Shown piece after piece: positions 20,733-29,785 of a DNA stretch of 64,000 nt (its first letter is position 1; every line of letters begins with the position of its first letter). The DNA lies in NCBI GenBank assembly GCA_038257155.1, contig JBBSJP010000003.1, positions 124,001 through 188,000 of the forward strand, given 5' to 3'. Position numbers and translations under genes: made by a program. Source of the DNA: JANJTY01 sp038257155. GTDB lineage: Bacteria; Pseudomonadota; Gammaproteobacteria; Xanthomonadales; Xanthomonadaceae. The notes below the pieces were generated by a model that saw only the letters and a program-made list of their open reading frames with translations, searched no databases and was not told the origin of the DNA.

Positions 20733-21496
20733 AGGGTCACCTCGTCCGGAAGACCCCATTCGGCCGGGTAGAGCGGACCCACGAACACGAGTCCTTCGGG
20801 TTGCGCGGTGGGCCCGGCGACGCTTCGGTCTCGCCCCGCAAGCAAGTCTTGCATCCAGCTTTCCTCGCGTTCGCCGCGTCCGATGGGAATCAGGCTGCCC
20901 ATGATGTTGCGCACCATGTGATGCAGGAAGGCATTGGCCTGTACTTCCATCACCACGCGCTCGGCTTCACGGCGCAGCGCGATGCTGTGCAGTTGACGTC
21001 GCGCATGCGGAGCCTGGCAATGCACCGTGCGGAAGGCGGAAAAATCGTGCTCGCCGACCAAGGCCTGCGCAGCTCGATGCATGCGCTCGGTGTCCAGCGG
21101 TGCGCGCTCCCAGGCCGCGCGAAAACGGTCGAGCGCCGGCTGCACCCTGCGATTGAGAATCGTGTACCGGTAACGCCGTGCACGGGCCGCATAGCGCGCG
21201 TGGAAGTCATTGCGAACCGGCTGCGCCCACAGGATGCGTATCGCGCCTGGCAGGTTGGCGTTGCTACCTAGCACCCACGCGCGCTCATCACGCGGGGCGT
21301 CACTGTCGAAATGCACGACCTGACAGATCGCATGCACCCCGGCATCGGTCCTTCCCGAGCAGACAACCTCTAGAGGATGATCTGCCACACGCGACAGCGC
21401 CTTTTCCACTGCGCCCTGCAGGGAAGCGCCGTGCGACAGTCGCTGCCAGCCAAAAAAGTCGCTTCCGTCGTATTCAATGCCGAGCGCGTAACGCAT
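20729..21496 (-). CDS. truA: tRNA pseudouridine(38-40) synthase TruA
   Basis: 255 residues. The catalytic Asp lies in CSGRTDAGVHAICQVVHF, with the typical YRYTILNR and AFLHHMVRNIMGSL motifs. It modifies the anticodon stem-loop. It follows fimV, from which it is separated by a terminator hairpin, and is translationally coupled to trpF. Confidence 0.97.
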   Translation of the reverse strand: MRYALGIEYDGSDFFGWQRLSHGASLQGAVEKALSRVADHPLEVVCSGRTDAGVHAICQVVHFDSDAPRDERAWVLGSNANLPGAIRILWAQPVRNDFHARYAARARRYRYTILNRRVQPALDRFRAAWERAPLDTERMHRAAQALVGEHDFSAFRTVHCQAPHARRQLHSIALRREAERVVMEVQANAFLHHMVRNIMGSLIPIGRGEREESWMQDLLAGRDRSVAGPTAQPEGLVFVGPLYPAEWGLPDEVTL

Positions 21497-21507
21497 GAGT
21501 CCTGCTC

Positions 21508-21540
21508 AAAAGACGCGGGGCCGACTTTCGTCGGCCCCGC
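21508..21540 (-). terminator. Terminator between fimV and truA
   Basis: An 11-base-pair perfect stem (GCGGGGCCGAC at 21515-21525, complement at 21530-21540) with loop TTTC. On the minus strand it is followed by GTCTTTTG. It should reduce read-through from fimV into truA-trpFBA. Confidence 0.8.
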
Positions 21541-21568
21541 ATGATGCTACGAAACCCCGCAGGCTGTA

Positions 21569-23899
21569 TCAGCGGATTTCGTCGAGAAGCCGCTTGGCCT
21601 CGGAACGCTGGCCGGGATTGCCCTCGTTGGCCACTTCTTCAAGCATGGCCCGGGCACCTTCGACATCGCCCATGTCGAGGTAGGCCCGCGCCAGCTCCAG
21701 CTTGGTGGCAGAAGAGTCATCATCACCATCGTCGCCACTGTCTTGACTCAGGAAGTCAGGCTCAGGTTCAGCCATGGGTGCGGGAGGAGCCGGAACTGGA
21801 CTCTTGGCCACAACGGGGCTGACGAAATCGGACTCAGAACCAAAATCCAGCGACTCCAGCTCTTCTGATGGCGAAATGGTCGAGGACAAGGGGCGCGATT
21901 CGAAACTGCTGCGCTGAGTGCTGGGCTCTTCGTGTGCGCGGATGTCGTTGCGCGGTTCGTCACGCACCGGGATTTCGACGCGAGGAACGGGTGCCGCGAA
22001 CAAGGGATGGTCAGGCAGGAATTCCCGACCCATCGCGAGCACCTGCTTCCAGCGCATGTCATCAGCATCATCGAGTTGCGCGTACATGGCCTCAGCGCTG
22101 CCTTCAAAGGCTTCGGCATCGCTCTGCGCATAGTAGTGCTGCACCAGGTCCAGATGGCGGGAGAGGTCCGTGGGCGACTCCGCCACCGCATCGAGCAGTT
22201 CGGCTTCGCGGTCCATCGAGGCCTCTTGCGCCTGCGAGGCCGCCGTGGCGGCGGCATTGGCCGACATGCTGGCAAGCACCGCATCACTGTCGTAACGCCG
22301 TCCACTCGAAATGCTGGCCGGCGCACTGCCGGTGTCCGCCGCGCCACGACGGCGCAGGGCAAGAAAGCCCAGCAAGCCCAGGACCAGGGCGCCAATTCCG
22401 CCCAGGATGTACATGTTCTCGTACCAGGCCGGTGCGGGCGCAGGTGTCGGCGGCGGTGGTTCGGCGGGTGTCGGTTGCGCTGGCGATGTGGTGGCACGCG
22501 GCCTGGTGCGCGGCGGTGGCGTTTGGCTGCTCGCCGTCGTAGCCGGCACTGCAGCCGTGTCCGGGCCTGCTGTCGATGCGGGCGCTGCAGCATCAGGGCT
22601 CGCGGTTACAGGGTCGGTGGAACTCGCCGCGCCGGGGTCGGCAGCGGGTTGCGTTGCTGCAACCGAGGCATCAGCACTCGGCGGTGTCGTTGGCGCACTG
22701 GCAGCCTGGCTCTCCAGATCGCGCAGGCGCTTCTGCAACGCAGCGAGTTCCGAATCCTTCATGGACAACAGGCGCTCGCCGTCACCCTGGATCTTTTCCA
22801 GCTCCTCAACGCGTTCGCGCAACTCGGAGACCTCACGCGTGCGGCTGGCCAGCTCTTCCCTGGTCTGGGTCAGCTGGGCGCGCATCTCCGCCGTGCCAGC
22901 AGCGCCATCTGCGGCACCCGACTGGGCACTCTGGGTTTCACCGCTGGCTGGAGGGCTGATGCGCAAGCGTGGCTCTCTCGCCGGTGCGCGCGTCGCTGGT
23001 GCCCGCTCGACCGCGGCGGAACGCGGCTCGGCCGGCTGCTGCGTGGTTGCCGTCGCCTCACCGCGCCAGCTTTGCATCTGGCTGCGCACCTGCGCGGCCG
23101 CCTCGGCCGCCGCGAGGGCTTCGATGTCGGCGCGAGAAGGTATGCGCAGAACTGCGCCACGCTTCAGCCGGTTGATGTTGTTGCCGATAAAGGCGTCCGG
23201 GTTGGCACGAAGCAGCGCCATCATTATCTGGTTGTGGCTGAGCGATTCGTCCGTGCGCACTTGTTGCGCAATGCTCCACAGCGTTTGTCCCGAAGCCACC
23301 GGGCCGTACTGGTCGCCGCTGACGCCAGAGGCGGAAGCGGAAGTGGGGGCAGGCGCAGCGCTCGATGCTGCAGACGTGACCGGCCTGCTCGGGGCCGCCG
23401 CGGGAGCTGCCGTGGATGCCGGTGCAGGGGCAATCGGACGCGCGGGTGCACGGGCAGGCTCGCGTGCCGGCGTGGTGGCCGCCTGCGCGCGTGGCACCGC
23501 TGGCGCGGTACGCGGTGGATCGAGCAGCACGGTGTATTCGCGCAGTAGCCGACCCTTGCCCCAGTTCACATCGAGCATGAAGTTGAGGAAAGGTGCGGTC
23601 ACACGGTCGGGTGTGGTGACCTTGATCACCGGCTTGCCACCGCTTCGGCCGACGCTGAACTGCAGGTTGGCAAAAGGCCCGGCCGAACTCATGCCGACGC
23701 GCTGTGCATCGCTGCTGGAAGCCAGCTGTACCTTGAGATTCTCGATCTCTGCCGGAGTGGCAGATAGCAGTTCGATCTCGGCCTCCAGCGGTTGATTCAA
23801 GGCCGACTTGACCTGGATCTGTCCAAGGCCAAGTGCAAGCACCTGGCTGCTGCCCAGGGCAAGCGCCAAAGCCAGAGGAAGTCGCGAATGCTTGTTCAT
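21569..23899 (-). CDS. fimV: FimV-type peptidoglycan-binding protein
   Basis: 776 residues. Signal-like N-terminus (PLALALALGSSQVLALGLG), then a domain with LNQPLEAEIELLSATPAEI, a LysM domain near 210-270 (GQTLWSIAQQVRTD..), a coiled coil (REVSELRERVEELEKIQ), a Pro/Ala/Thr-rich linker, a membrane segment (MYILGGIGALVLGLLGFLAL) and a cytoplasmic C-terminus with the conserved FimV TPR end (KLELARAYLDMGDVEGARAM). FimV/TspA proteins act in type IV pilus assembly, twitching and polar localisation. The start at MNKHSRLP has GGGAGAA upstream. It is the member of the asd-fimV-truA order used to place the organism. Confidence 0.93.
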   Translation of the reverse strand: MNKHSRLPLALALALGSSQVLALGLGQIQVKSALNQPLEAEIELLSATPAEIENLKVQLASSSDAQRVGMSSAGPFANLQFSVGRSGGKPVIKVTTPDRVTAPFLNFMLDVNWGKGRLLREYTVLLDPPRTAPAVPRAQAATTPAREPARAPARPIAPAPASTAAPAAAPSRPVTSAASSAAPAPTSASASGVSGDQYGPVASGQTLWSIAQQVRTDESLSHNQIMMALLRANPDAFIGNNINRLKRGAVLRIPSRADIEALAAAEAAAQVRSQMQSWRGEATATTQQPAEPRSAAVERAPATRAPAREPRLRISPPASGETQSAQSGAADGAAGTAEMRAQLTQTREELASRTREVSELRERVEELEKIQGDGERLLSMKDSELAALQKRLRDLESQAASAPTTPPSADASVAATQPAADPGAASSTDPVTASPDAAAPASTAGPDTAAVPATTASSQTPPPRTRPRATTSPAQPTPAEPPPPTPAPAPAWYENMYILGGIGALVLGLLGFLALRRRGAADTGSAPASISSGRRYDSDAVLASMSANAAATAASQAQEASMDREAELLDAVAESPTDLSRHLDLVQHYYAQSDAEAFEGSAEAMYAQLDDADDMRWKQVLAMGREFLPDHPLFAAPVPRVEIPVRDEPRNDIRAHEEPSTQRSSFESRPLSSTISPSEELESLDFGSESDFVSPVVAKSPVPAPPAPMAEPEPDFLSQDSGDDGDDDSSATKLELARAYLDMGDVEGARAMLEEVANEGNPGQRSEAKRLLDEIR

Positions 23900-24005
23900 G
23901 GGTGTTCTCCCCCAACCAAATTTTGGGCGCGGCATGCCAGGTGGTTCCCCCCGAAACCGGGTCCTGAAGCTCGAAACGACTTGATAACGACGCCGTAACT
24001 ATAGA

Positions 24006-25022
24006 TCAGCGGTCAGTTTTTACCAATAGCTCGGCTAACTGAACAGCGTTAAGGGCCGCCCCTTTGCGAATATTGTCTGAAACGATCCACAGGTTCACCC
24101 CGCGCGGGTGGGAAAGATCTTCGCGGATCCGCCCAACGTACACCGGATCGGTGCCCGCGGCATGGGTCACCGGCGTGGCGTAGCCGCCAGCTATTGGCTC
24201 GTCCACCACTTCGACGCCGGGCGCGGATTGCAGCAGCTCTCGAACCTGCGCGGCACTGATCTTTTCGCGGGTCTCGATGTGCACCGCCTCTGAGTGCCCG
24301 TAGAACACGGGTACCCGCACGGCCGTGGGATTCACCTGGATGGACGGATCAAGAATCTTCTGGGTCTCCCAGATCAGCTTCATCTCTTCCTTGGTGAAAC
24401 CGTTGTCCAGGAACACATCGATCTGCGGGATCAGGTTGAAGGCGATCTGCACCGGGAAGCGCTCGGTCTTGAGTTCGCCAAAGCTCAGCATGGCCTTGGT
24501 CTGCATGCCCAGCTCTTCCATCGCGGCGCGGCCGGCGCCGGACACCGATTGATAGGTCGCGACATTGATGCGCGTGATGCCGACCGCGCGATGGATGGGT
24601 GCCAGCGCCACCAGCATCTGCATCGTCGAGCAGTTGGGATTGGCAATGATGCCGCGCGGGCGGTTCGCCATGGCCTCGGGGTTGACTTCAGCAATCACCA
24701 ACGGCACGTCGTCGTCGTAACGAAAGGCCGACGAATTGTCGATCACCACCGCGCCGGCCGCCGCGAACTTCGGCGCATAGGCTTTCGAAATGTCGCCGCC
24801 GGCCGAGAACAGCGCGATATCGATGCCGCTTGGGTCGAAGCCGGCCAGGTCCTGCACGAACAGCGAGCCACCCTTGAAGGACACGCGGTCGCCGGCCGAA
24901 CGCTCGCTGGCCAGCAGGGTGAGCTTTTCGATCGGGAAGTCGCGTTCTTCCAGGATGCTGCGCATGGTTTCACCAACGGCACCGGTGGCGCCGACGATGG
25001 CTACGTTGTAGAGCTTGCTCAT
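24006..25022 (-). CDS. asd: Aspartate-semialdehyde dehydrogenase
   Basis: 338 residues. NADP-binding GATGAVGETM at about 11-20; catalytic Cys131 in NPNCSTMQMLVALAPIH; HHGAP-type shared region in YATPVTHAAG. It makes aspartate semialdehyde for lysine/DAP, threonine and methionine. Its start at 25022 follows aroC by 36 bases. Confidence 0.96.
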   Translation of the reverse strand: MSKLYNVAIVGATGAVGETMRSILEERDFPIEKLTLLASERSAGDRVSFKGGSLFVQDLAGFDPSGIDIALFSAGGDISKAYAPKFAAAGAVVIDNSSAFRYDDDVPLVIAEVNPEAMANRPRGIIANPNCSTMQMLVALAPIHRAVGITRINVATYQSVSGAGRAAMEELGMQTKAMLSFGELKTERFPVQIAFNLIPQIDVFLDNGFTKEEMKLIWETQKILDPSIQVNPTAVRVPVFYGHSEAVHIETREKISAAQVRELLQSAPGVEVVDEPIAGGYATPVTHAAGTDPVYVGRIREDLSHPRGVNLWIVSDNIRKGAALNAVQLAELLVKTDR

Positions 25023-25058
25023 TGGACTTAAGGGGACTCGATGGTGAGGCGGTGAGGA

Positions 25059-26150
25059 TCAACCGGGAATTCGCGGATGCACCTCGCCCACATCGCCGCA
25101 CTGGGCGCGATGACGCAGGGCGTGATCCATCAGCACCAGGGCCATCATGGCCTCGGCAATGGGGGTAGCGCGGATGCCGACGCAGGGATCGTGGCGACCG
25201 GTAGTGATGACCTGCACGGGTTTGCCATCCACATCCAGTCCACGGCCCGGCAGGCGCAGACTGGACGTGGGCTTGAGCACCAGGGACGCGATCACCGGCT
25301 GGCCGCTGGAAATGCCTCCAAGAATGCCGCCGGCGTGATTGCTGAGGAAGCCTTCCGGCGTCATTTCATCACGGTGCTCGGTGCCCTTCTGCGCCGCCGC
25401 CGCAAATCCATCGCCGATCTCGACGCCCTTCACCGCATTGATGCTCATCAACGCCGCGGCCAGGTCGCCATCCAGCTTGCCGTAGATCGGCTCGCCCCAA
25501 CCAGGCGGCACACCGTCAGCCACCACAGTGACCTTGGCGCCGACCGAATCGCCCGACTTGCGCAGCGCGTCCATGTAGGCTTCCAGCGCCGCGACCTGTG
25601 AGGCATCGGGCCAGAAAAACGGGTTGTCTTCTACCGTGCTCCAGTCGAACGCCGTCGGCACGTTGTCGCCGAGCTGCGAAAGATAGCCGCGTACCCGCAC
25701 GCCAAAGCGTTCCGACAACCATTTCTTCGCCAGCACACCAGCCGCCACGCGCATCGTGGTCTCGCGCGCCGAACTGCGCCCGCCGCCGCGCGGATCGCGA
25801 ATGCCGTACTTCTGCCAATAGGTGTAGTCGGCGTGGGCAGGACGAAACTGATCGGCAACCTTGGCGTAATCCTTGCTACGTGCATCGGTGTTGCGGATCA
25901 GCAACGCAATCGGCGTGCCGGTGGTCTTGCCTTCGTATACGCCGCTGAGGATCTCGATTTCGTCGGCCTCATGGCGTTGCGAGGTGTGACGCGACTTGCC
26001 GGTGGCGCGGCGATCCAGATCGGTTCGGAATTCCTCCGGCGTAATCGCCATACCCGGCGGGAAGCCGTCAACAACACAGCCGATCGCGGGACCGTGGCTT
26101 TCGCCGAACGTGGTTACGCGCAGGAGGCGGCCGAAGGTGTTGTCACTCAT
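25059..26150 (-). CDS. aroC: Chorismate synthase
   Basis: 363 residues from ATG at 26150: MSDNTFGRLLRVTTFGESHG, the conserved start with the first family signature. Further family motifs are GRSSARETTMRVAAG and DPCVGIRATPIAEAM. It converts EPSP to chorismate using reduced FMN and sits upstream of asd. An in-frame ORF extends far upstream of MSDNT but shows no conserved sequence, so the inner start is used. No strong Shine-Dalgarno is visible before it. Confidence 0.95.
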   Translation of the reverse strand: MSDNTFGRLLRVTTFGESHGPAIGCVVDGFPPGMAITPEEFRTDLDRRATGKSRHTSQRHEADEIEILSGVYEGKTTGTPIALLIRNTDARSKDYAKVADQFRPAHADYTYWQKYGIRDPRGGGRSSARETTMRVAAGVLAKKWLSERFGVRVRGYLSQLGDNVPTAFDWSTVEDNPFFWPDASQVAALEAYMDALRKSGDSVGAKVTVVADGVPPGWGEPIYGKLDGDLAAALMSINAVKGVEIGDGFAAAAQKGTEHRDEMTPEGFLSNHAGGILGGISSGQPVIASLVLKPTSSLRLPGRGLDVDGKPVQVITTGRHDPCVGIRATPIAEAMMALVLMDHALRHRAQCGDVGEVHPRIPG

Positions 26151-26355
26151 TGGTCTGGTTCCGGTTGGAACTGGGGAACAAGGCGATTGCTGCCATCGCG
26201 GCGACCAACCTTCCCGACAACCGTTCGTGGTGAGGAGCGATCGAGGCGGCCGCTGGTCGCGTGAAGGCGCGCAGCGCCACACAGCGGACTTTGCAGCCGA
26301 ACGAGAGCGCGTCTCGAACCACATCCTCGCAAGCCTCCAATCGTCCGGCAGAGCA

Positions 26356-27104
26356 AAAGCTTTCGTGCCCCTTCGGGGCGCGAGTCACTTTCTCTTGCTT
26401 GTCCAAGAGAAAGTAACCAAAGAGAAGGACACCCCAGTCTCGCGCCGCGCGGATGAAGCTCGCGCGGTTCCCTGCGCTGCTCGCCATGACCGGGCCGGCG
26501 CGAACTCGCACATCCATGTGCTCGGACATGCGCGCCTTTCCCCCGGCCCTGGCTCCGCTGCTCGGCACGAGCCGAATGGGGCCCCCAGAAGCCAAGAGCA
26601 ACAGCAGGAGCAACAGCAACTGCTGCTTCGCTCAACCGGTGGCGAGCACAGCGATGCCACTCACTTACCAACGAAGCGAGAGAAGCCGCGCCAGTGATCG
26701 AAGCAGGCTCTTGGCTCTTCGTTCTGAATCCCCGTTTATTTTCCGCCGAGTAGCGGAAGAATCCGGCGGGGAAAGGCGCGCATGTTTGAGCGCATGGATG
26801 CGCGCGCTCGGCCGCTGCGCGGCAACGGCTGCTGCGCAGCCTGCGCCTTCGCTGCGCTCGGTCGCGCCGGCCGACGGATTCTGAGCAACGCTGGGGCGAG
26901 GAGGGGAGCTGCGAAGCACTGCTTCGCCCCGACGAGCTCCCGCACAGGGATGTGCGGGCCGGCGACCGCTCCAGGGATGGCTGCTTGCTTATACGCGCAA
27001 CGAAGTCAGAGCGCGGGAAATCCGGGGTGCCCTTCTCTTTGGTTACTTTCTCTTGGGCAAGCAAGAGAAAGTGACTCGTGGCCCCGAAGGGGCGCGAAAG
27101 CGTT
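26356..27104. repeat. Head-to-head pair of a stem-loop repeat element
   Basis: A unit of about 77 bases occurs twice in opposite orientation: 26359-26435 and 27024-27101. Each holds a perfect 11-bp stem (ACTTTCTCTTG at 26387-26397, its complement at 26404-26414) next to a small GGGGC/GCCCC hairpin. Further inside, the motif GAAAGGCGCGCATG recurs on the minus strand near 26540 and on the plus strand near 26767, so each copy extends toward the centre. Open frames cover the region on both strands, but their proteins are low-complexity and not conserved in style with the neighbours. I read this as non-coding repeat DNA. In my recollection a similar repeat is widespread in Xanthomonadales and is often misannotated as hypothetical proteins. 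Confidence 0.75.
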
Positions 27105-27166
27105 TGATGTTGATCTTGATTGTGATTCTGCAGTTGATCTTGCTGTCGGCAGGCTAACCAACCTCC

Positions 27167-27264
27167 CCGCGATGGCGGAACAAGATCCGCCCTACAACGG
27201 CACGCGCGGCAGGCAAACCAACCATCCCGCAATGGCGGATCAAGATCCGCCCTACACAACAAGC
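27167..27264. repeat. Two direct copies of a GGCGGATCAAGATCCGCC palindrome
   Basis: Two copies, GGCGGAACAAGATCCGCCCTAC near 27175 and GGCGGATCAAGATCCGCCCTAC near 27236, about 60 bases apart. Each is (nearly) self-complementary, and both sit in a longer direct repeat that includes 'GGCAGGCnAACCAACC'. REP-like intergenic repeat. Confidence 0.75.
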
Positions 27265-27297
27265 ACATCGATCAAGTCAGCAGAACGACCAACCGGA

Positions 27298-27852
27298 CTA
27301 CTCGTCCTCATCCCCCGAAGCCTCGCCGCCCGGCGCGTCAGCAATCAATCCGCGCAACTCGCGAAACAACTCACGGAAATTATGTGGGTTGCGATTTTTC
27401 TGGCGTTCTTCCTTGGCATTGCGCGCCAGCTGCCGAATTCGCTGGCGATCAGCCGTCGGGTACTCGGTCAGCAGGTCGGCCAGCGCCGTGTCGCCTTCGT
27501 CGATCAGGCGTTCGCGCCAGGCTTCGATCTGGTGCAGGGCGGCGGTGTCGCGGCGCGCGTCGCTGCGGCTGTGGTCCAGCGCGCTGCGGATCGCTTCGAG
27601 GGTTTCGTCCTCCTCTCGGCGCATGATCTTGGCCAGGTAGTGCAGCTGGCGCTTGCGCGCCACCGGCTGGTTGATGCGCTGGCTTTCCAGCACCAGACCG
27701 CGCAGTTCGTCGTCCATCGGCAGCAGGTCGAGCTGGGCTCGGCTTTGCGCCATCAGGTCTTCGGCAAGTTGCAGAACTTCCAGTGCCTCGCGCCGCTGTT
27801 CGCTGCGGCTGGGGCTCAGGAATTCGCCGGTATCCGGGTCCCTTCCACGCAT
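27298..27852 (-). CDS. darP: DarP/YjgA ribosome-associated protein (DUF615)
   Basis: 184 residues, starting at MRGRDPDTGEFLSPSRSEQR. The DUF615/YjgA signature is present: SRSEQRREALEVLQLAEDLM, QRINQPVARKRQLHYLAKIMR and the C-terminal NPHNFRELFRELRGLI. Family members act in late 50S ribosomal subunit assembly. Divergent from pmbA with only 41 bases between starts; the darP-pmbA pairing is common in proteobacteria. Confidence 0.92.
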   Translation of the reverse strand: MRGRDPDTGEFLSPSRSEQRREALEVLQLAEDLMAQSRAQLDLLPMDDELRGLVLESQRINQPVARKRQLHYLAKIMRREEDETLEAIRSALDHSRSDARRDTAALHQIEAWRERLIDEGDTALADLLTEYPTADRQRIRQLARNAKEERQKNRNPHNFRELFRELRGLIADAPGGEASGDEDE

Positions 27853-27893
27853 GTCACACCATTCCTCTTTTCGATACACGGCAAGGATACGCG

Positions 27894-29252
27894 ATGAACG
27901 CAGTAACCCCAGTGCGCGATGACAGCATCGAGCGCCTCGATCACCTGGCACAGCTGTCGCGCGACCTGCTGGCCCAGGCCCTTGGCCTGGGTGCCAGCCA
28001 GGCCGAAGTATCGCTCAACGAAGACCGCGGGTTGAGCGTCAATGTCCGGCTCGGCGAGGTCGAAACCATCGAGTACACCCGTGATCGCGGGCTGGGCCTG
28101 ACCGTCTACTTTGGCCAAAGCAAGGGCAGCGCCAGCAGCGCCGACCTGGAGCCCGATTCGCTGCGCGCCACCCTTGAACAGGCCTGCGCCATCGCTCGCC
28201 ACACCGAGGCCGATCCAGCCAGCGGCCTGGCCGACGCCGAACTGATGGCTACCGAGTTTCCCGATTTTGACCACTGGCATCCACGTGAGCTGCTGGCGGA
28301 GGAGGCAATCGAGTTGGGCCAGCGTTGCGAACAGGCTGGGCGCGGCCTCGATCCGCGCATCAGCAATTCCGAAGGTGCGTCGATCGGCAGCAATGCCAGC
28401 GTATCGGTTTACGCCAACAGCCACGGTTTCATCGGGCGTGAGCGCAGTACCGGCTACAGCGTCTCCTGCTCGCTGATCACCGGTGAGGGCGATGGCATGC
28501 AGCGCGATTACTGGTACAGCAGCCAGAGCGCCTTTGACGACCTGGATCCGGTCGAACTCGTCGGCCGACGGGCCGCCGAGCGCACCCTGGCGCGGATGAA
28601 TCCGCGCTCGCTCGCCACAGGCGAGTATCCAATCCTGTTTGCCGCCGAGGTGGCGCGTTCGCTGATTGGTCATCTGGTTGGTGCCGTGTCGGGCGGTGCC
28701 CTGTACCGCAAAGCCTCCTTCCTGCTCGACAAGGTGGGTGAGCAACTGTTCCCCGAGTGGTTTGACGTGGTCGAGCGGCCGCACATGCCACGTGGCCACC
28801 GCAGTGGCGCCTATGACGCCGAAGGCGTGGCAACCCGCGACAGCGACCTGATCAGCGGCGGCGTGCTGGCGCGTTACGTGCTGGGAAGCTATTCGGCACG
28901 CAAGTTGGGCCTGCGCAGCACCGGCAACGCCGGCGGTGTGCACAACCTGGTGGTACGCGCCAATGCCGGCGGGCTGGACGAGCTGATGCGCGGCATGGGT
29001 CGTGGCCTGCTGGTCACCGAACTGATGGGGCAGGGGGTCAATGCGGTGACCGGCGACTACTCGCGCGGCGCGGCCGGCTTCTGGATCGAGAATGGCCAGA
29101 TCAGCTATCCGGTCGATGGCATCACCATTGCCGGCAGCCTGCCGTCGATGTTCCAGGCCATTGAGGCGGTCGGCACGGACCTGGACAGGCGCTCGCACGT
29201 GCTGACGGGATCAATCCTGGTCGGGCGGATGACCGTGGCCGGCGAGGCTTGA
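27894..29252 (+). CDS. pmbA: TldE/PmbA metalloprotease-family protein
   Basis: 452 residues from ATG 27894 (AGGA upstream). Motifs typical of PmbA: GASQAEVSLNEDRGLSVNVR near 35-55, and the C-terminal RSTGNAGGVHNLVV, TELMGQGVNAVTGDYSRGAAGFWIENG and IAGSLPSMFQAI. PmbA (TldE) acts with TldD, which carries the HEXXXH zinc site, in processing of peptides such as microcins. tldD itself is not in this window. Confidence 0.95.
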   Translation: MNAVTPVRDDSIERLDHLAQLSRDLLAQALGLGASQAEVSLNEDRGLSVNVRLGEVETIEYTRDRGLGLTVYFGQSKGSASSADLEPDSLRATLEQACAIARHTEADPASGLADAELMATEFPDFDHWHPRELLAEEAIELGQRCEQAGRGLDPRISNSEGASIGSNASVSVYANSHGFIGRERSTGYSVSCSLITGEGDGMQRDYWYSSQSAFDDLDPVELVGRRAAERTLARMNPRSLATGEYPILFAAEVARSLIGHLVGAVSGGALYRKASFLLDKVGEQLFPEWFDVVERPHMPRGHRSGAYDAEGVATRDSDLISGGVLARYVLGSYSARKLGLRSTGNAGGVHNLVVRANAGGLDELMRGMGRGLLVTELMGQGVNAVTGDYSRGAAGFWIENGQISYPVDGITIAGSLPSMFQAIEAVGTDLDRRSHVLTGSILVGRMTVAGEA

Positions 29253-29330
29253 AACCCTGCGTACTTGACACGGCGGCCCCCGGACCTGAGAGTGACGCGG
29301 CATTCACATGGTTACCTGGGGAGAAGTACC

Positions 29331-29708
29331 GTGAGCGTTAACGAAAGCGAAATTCCTGTTGCAGCAAGTCCGAGCGCCGAAGAACGTCAATGGGCAATGT
29401 TTGCGCATCTGTCGACTTTGGTAGGGTTGATCATTCCGTTTGGCAGCATCCTTGGCCCGCTGATCATCTGGCAGATCAAGAAGGCCGAAATGCCGTTTGT
29501 GGACGATCAGGGCAAGGAGGCGGTGAACTTCCAGATCACCATTCTCATCGCCGCGCTGGTCAGTGCCCTTGCGATGCTCATTCTCATCGGCATCCTCATG
29601 GTGTTCGTCGTGGGTATTGCCTGGCTGGTGCTGTCGATCCTGGCTGGCATCAAGGCCAACAACGGCGAAGCCTACCGCTATCCGTTCACCCTGCGCCTGA
29701 TCAAGTAG
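29331..29708 (+). CDS. DUF4870 family membrane protein
   Basis: 125 residues starting at GTG 29331, 8 bases after GGGGAGAA. Three membrane segments with the DUF4870 pattern: MFAHLSTLVGLIIPFGSILGPLIIWQIKK, VDDQGKEAVNFQITILIAAL and IAWLVLSILAGIKANNGEAY. Members of this family are uncharacterised. It is followed by a strong hairpin terminator shared with the convergent ispA. Confidence 0.9.
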   Translation: MSVNESEIPVAASPSAEERQWAMFAHLSTLVGLIIPFGSILGPLIIWQIKKAEMPFVDDQGKEAVNFQITILIAALVSALAMLILIGILMVFVVGIAWLVLSILAGIKANNGEAYRYPFTLRLIK

Positions 29709-29732
29709 ATCCGGCCGTAGTCGTTTGAAAGC

Positions 29733-29760
29733 ACGAAGCCCGGCCTAGGCCGGGCTTCGT
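29733..29760. terminator. Bidirectional terminator between the DUF4870 gene and ispA
   Basis: A perfect 14-base-pair inverted repeat, ACGAAGCCCGGCCT and its complement, between the two convergent stop codons, with TCGTTT on the plus side and CTTTC on the minus side. Confidence 0.8.
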
Positions 29761-29785
29761 CGTTTCACGCTGGAATCTGGCGCGA

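Noticed and set aside
21932..23795. Long plus-strand frames across fimV
   Set aside because: Gly/Arg/Ala-rich shadows of fimV, without starts or motifs.
26147..27268. 373-codon minus-strand frame across the repeat region
   Set aside because: Translates the inverted repeats and non-coding DNA; composition is low-complexity Arg/Ser/Pro and no conserved domain.
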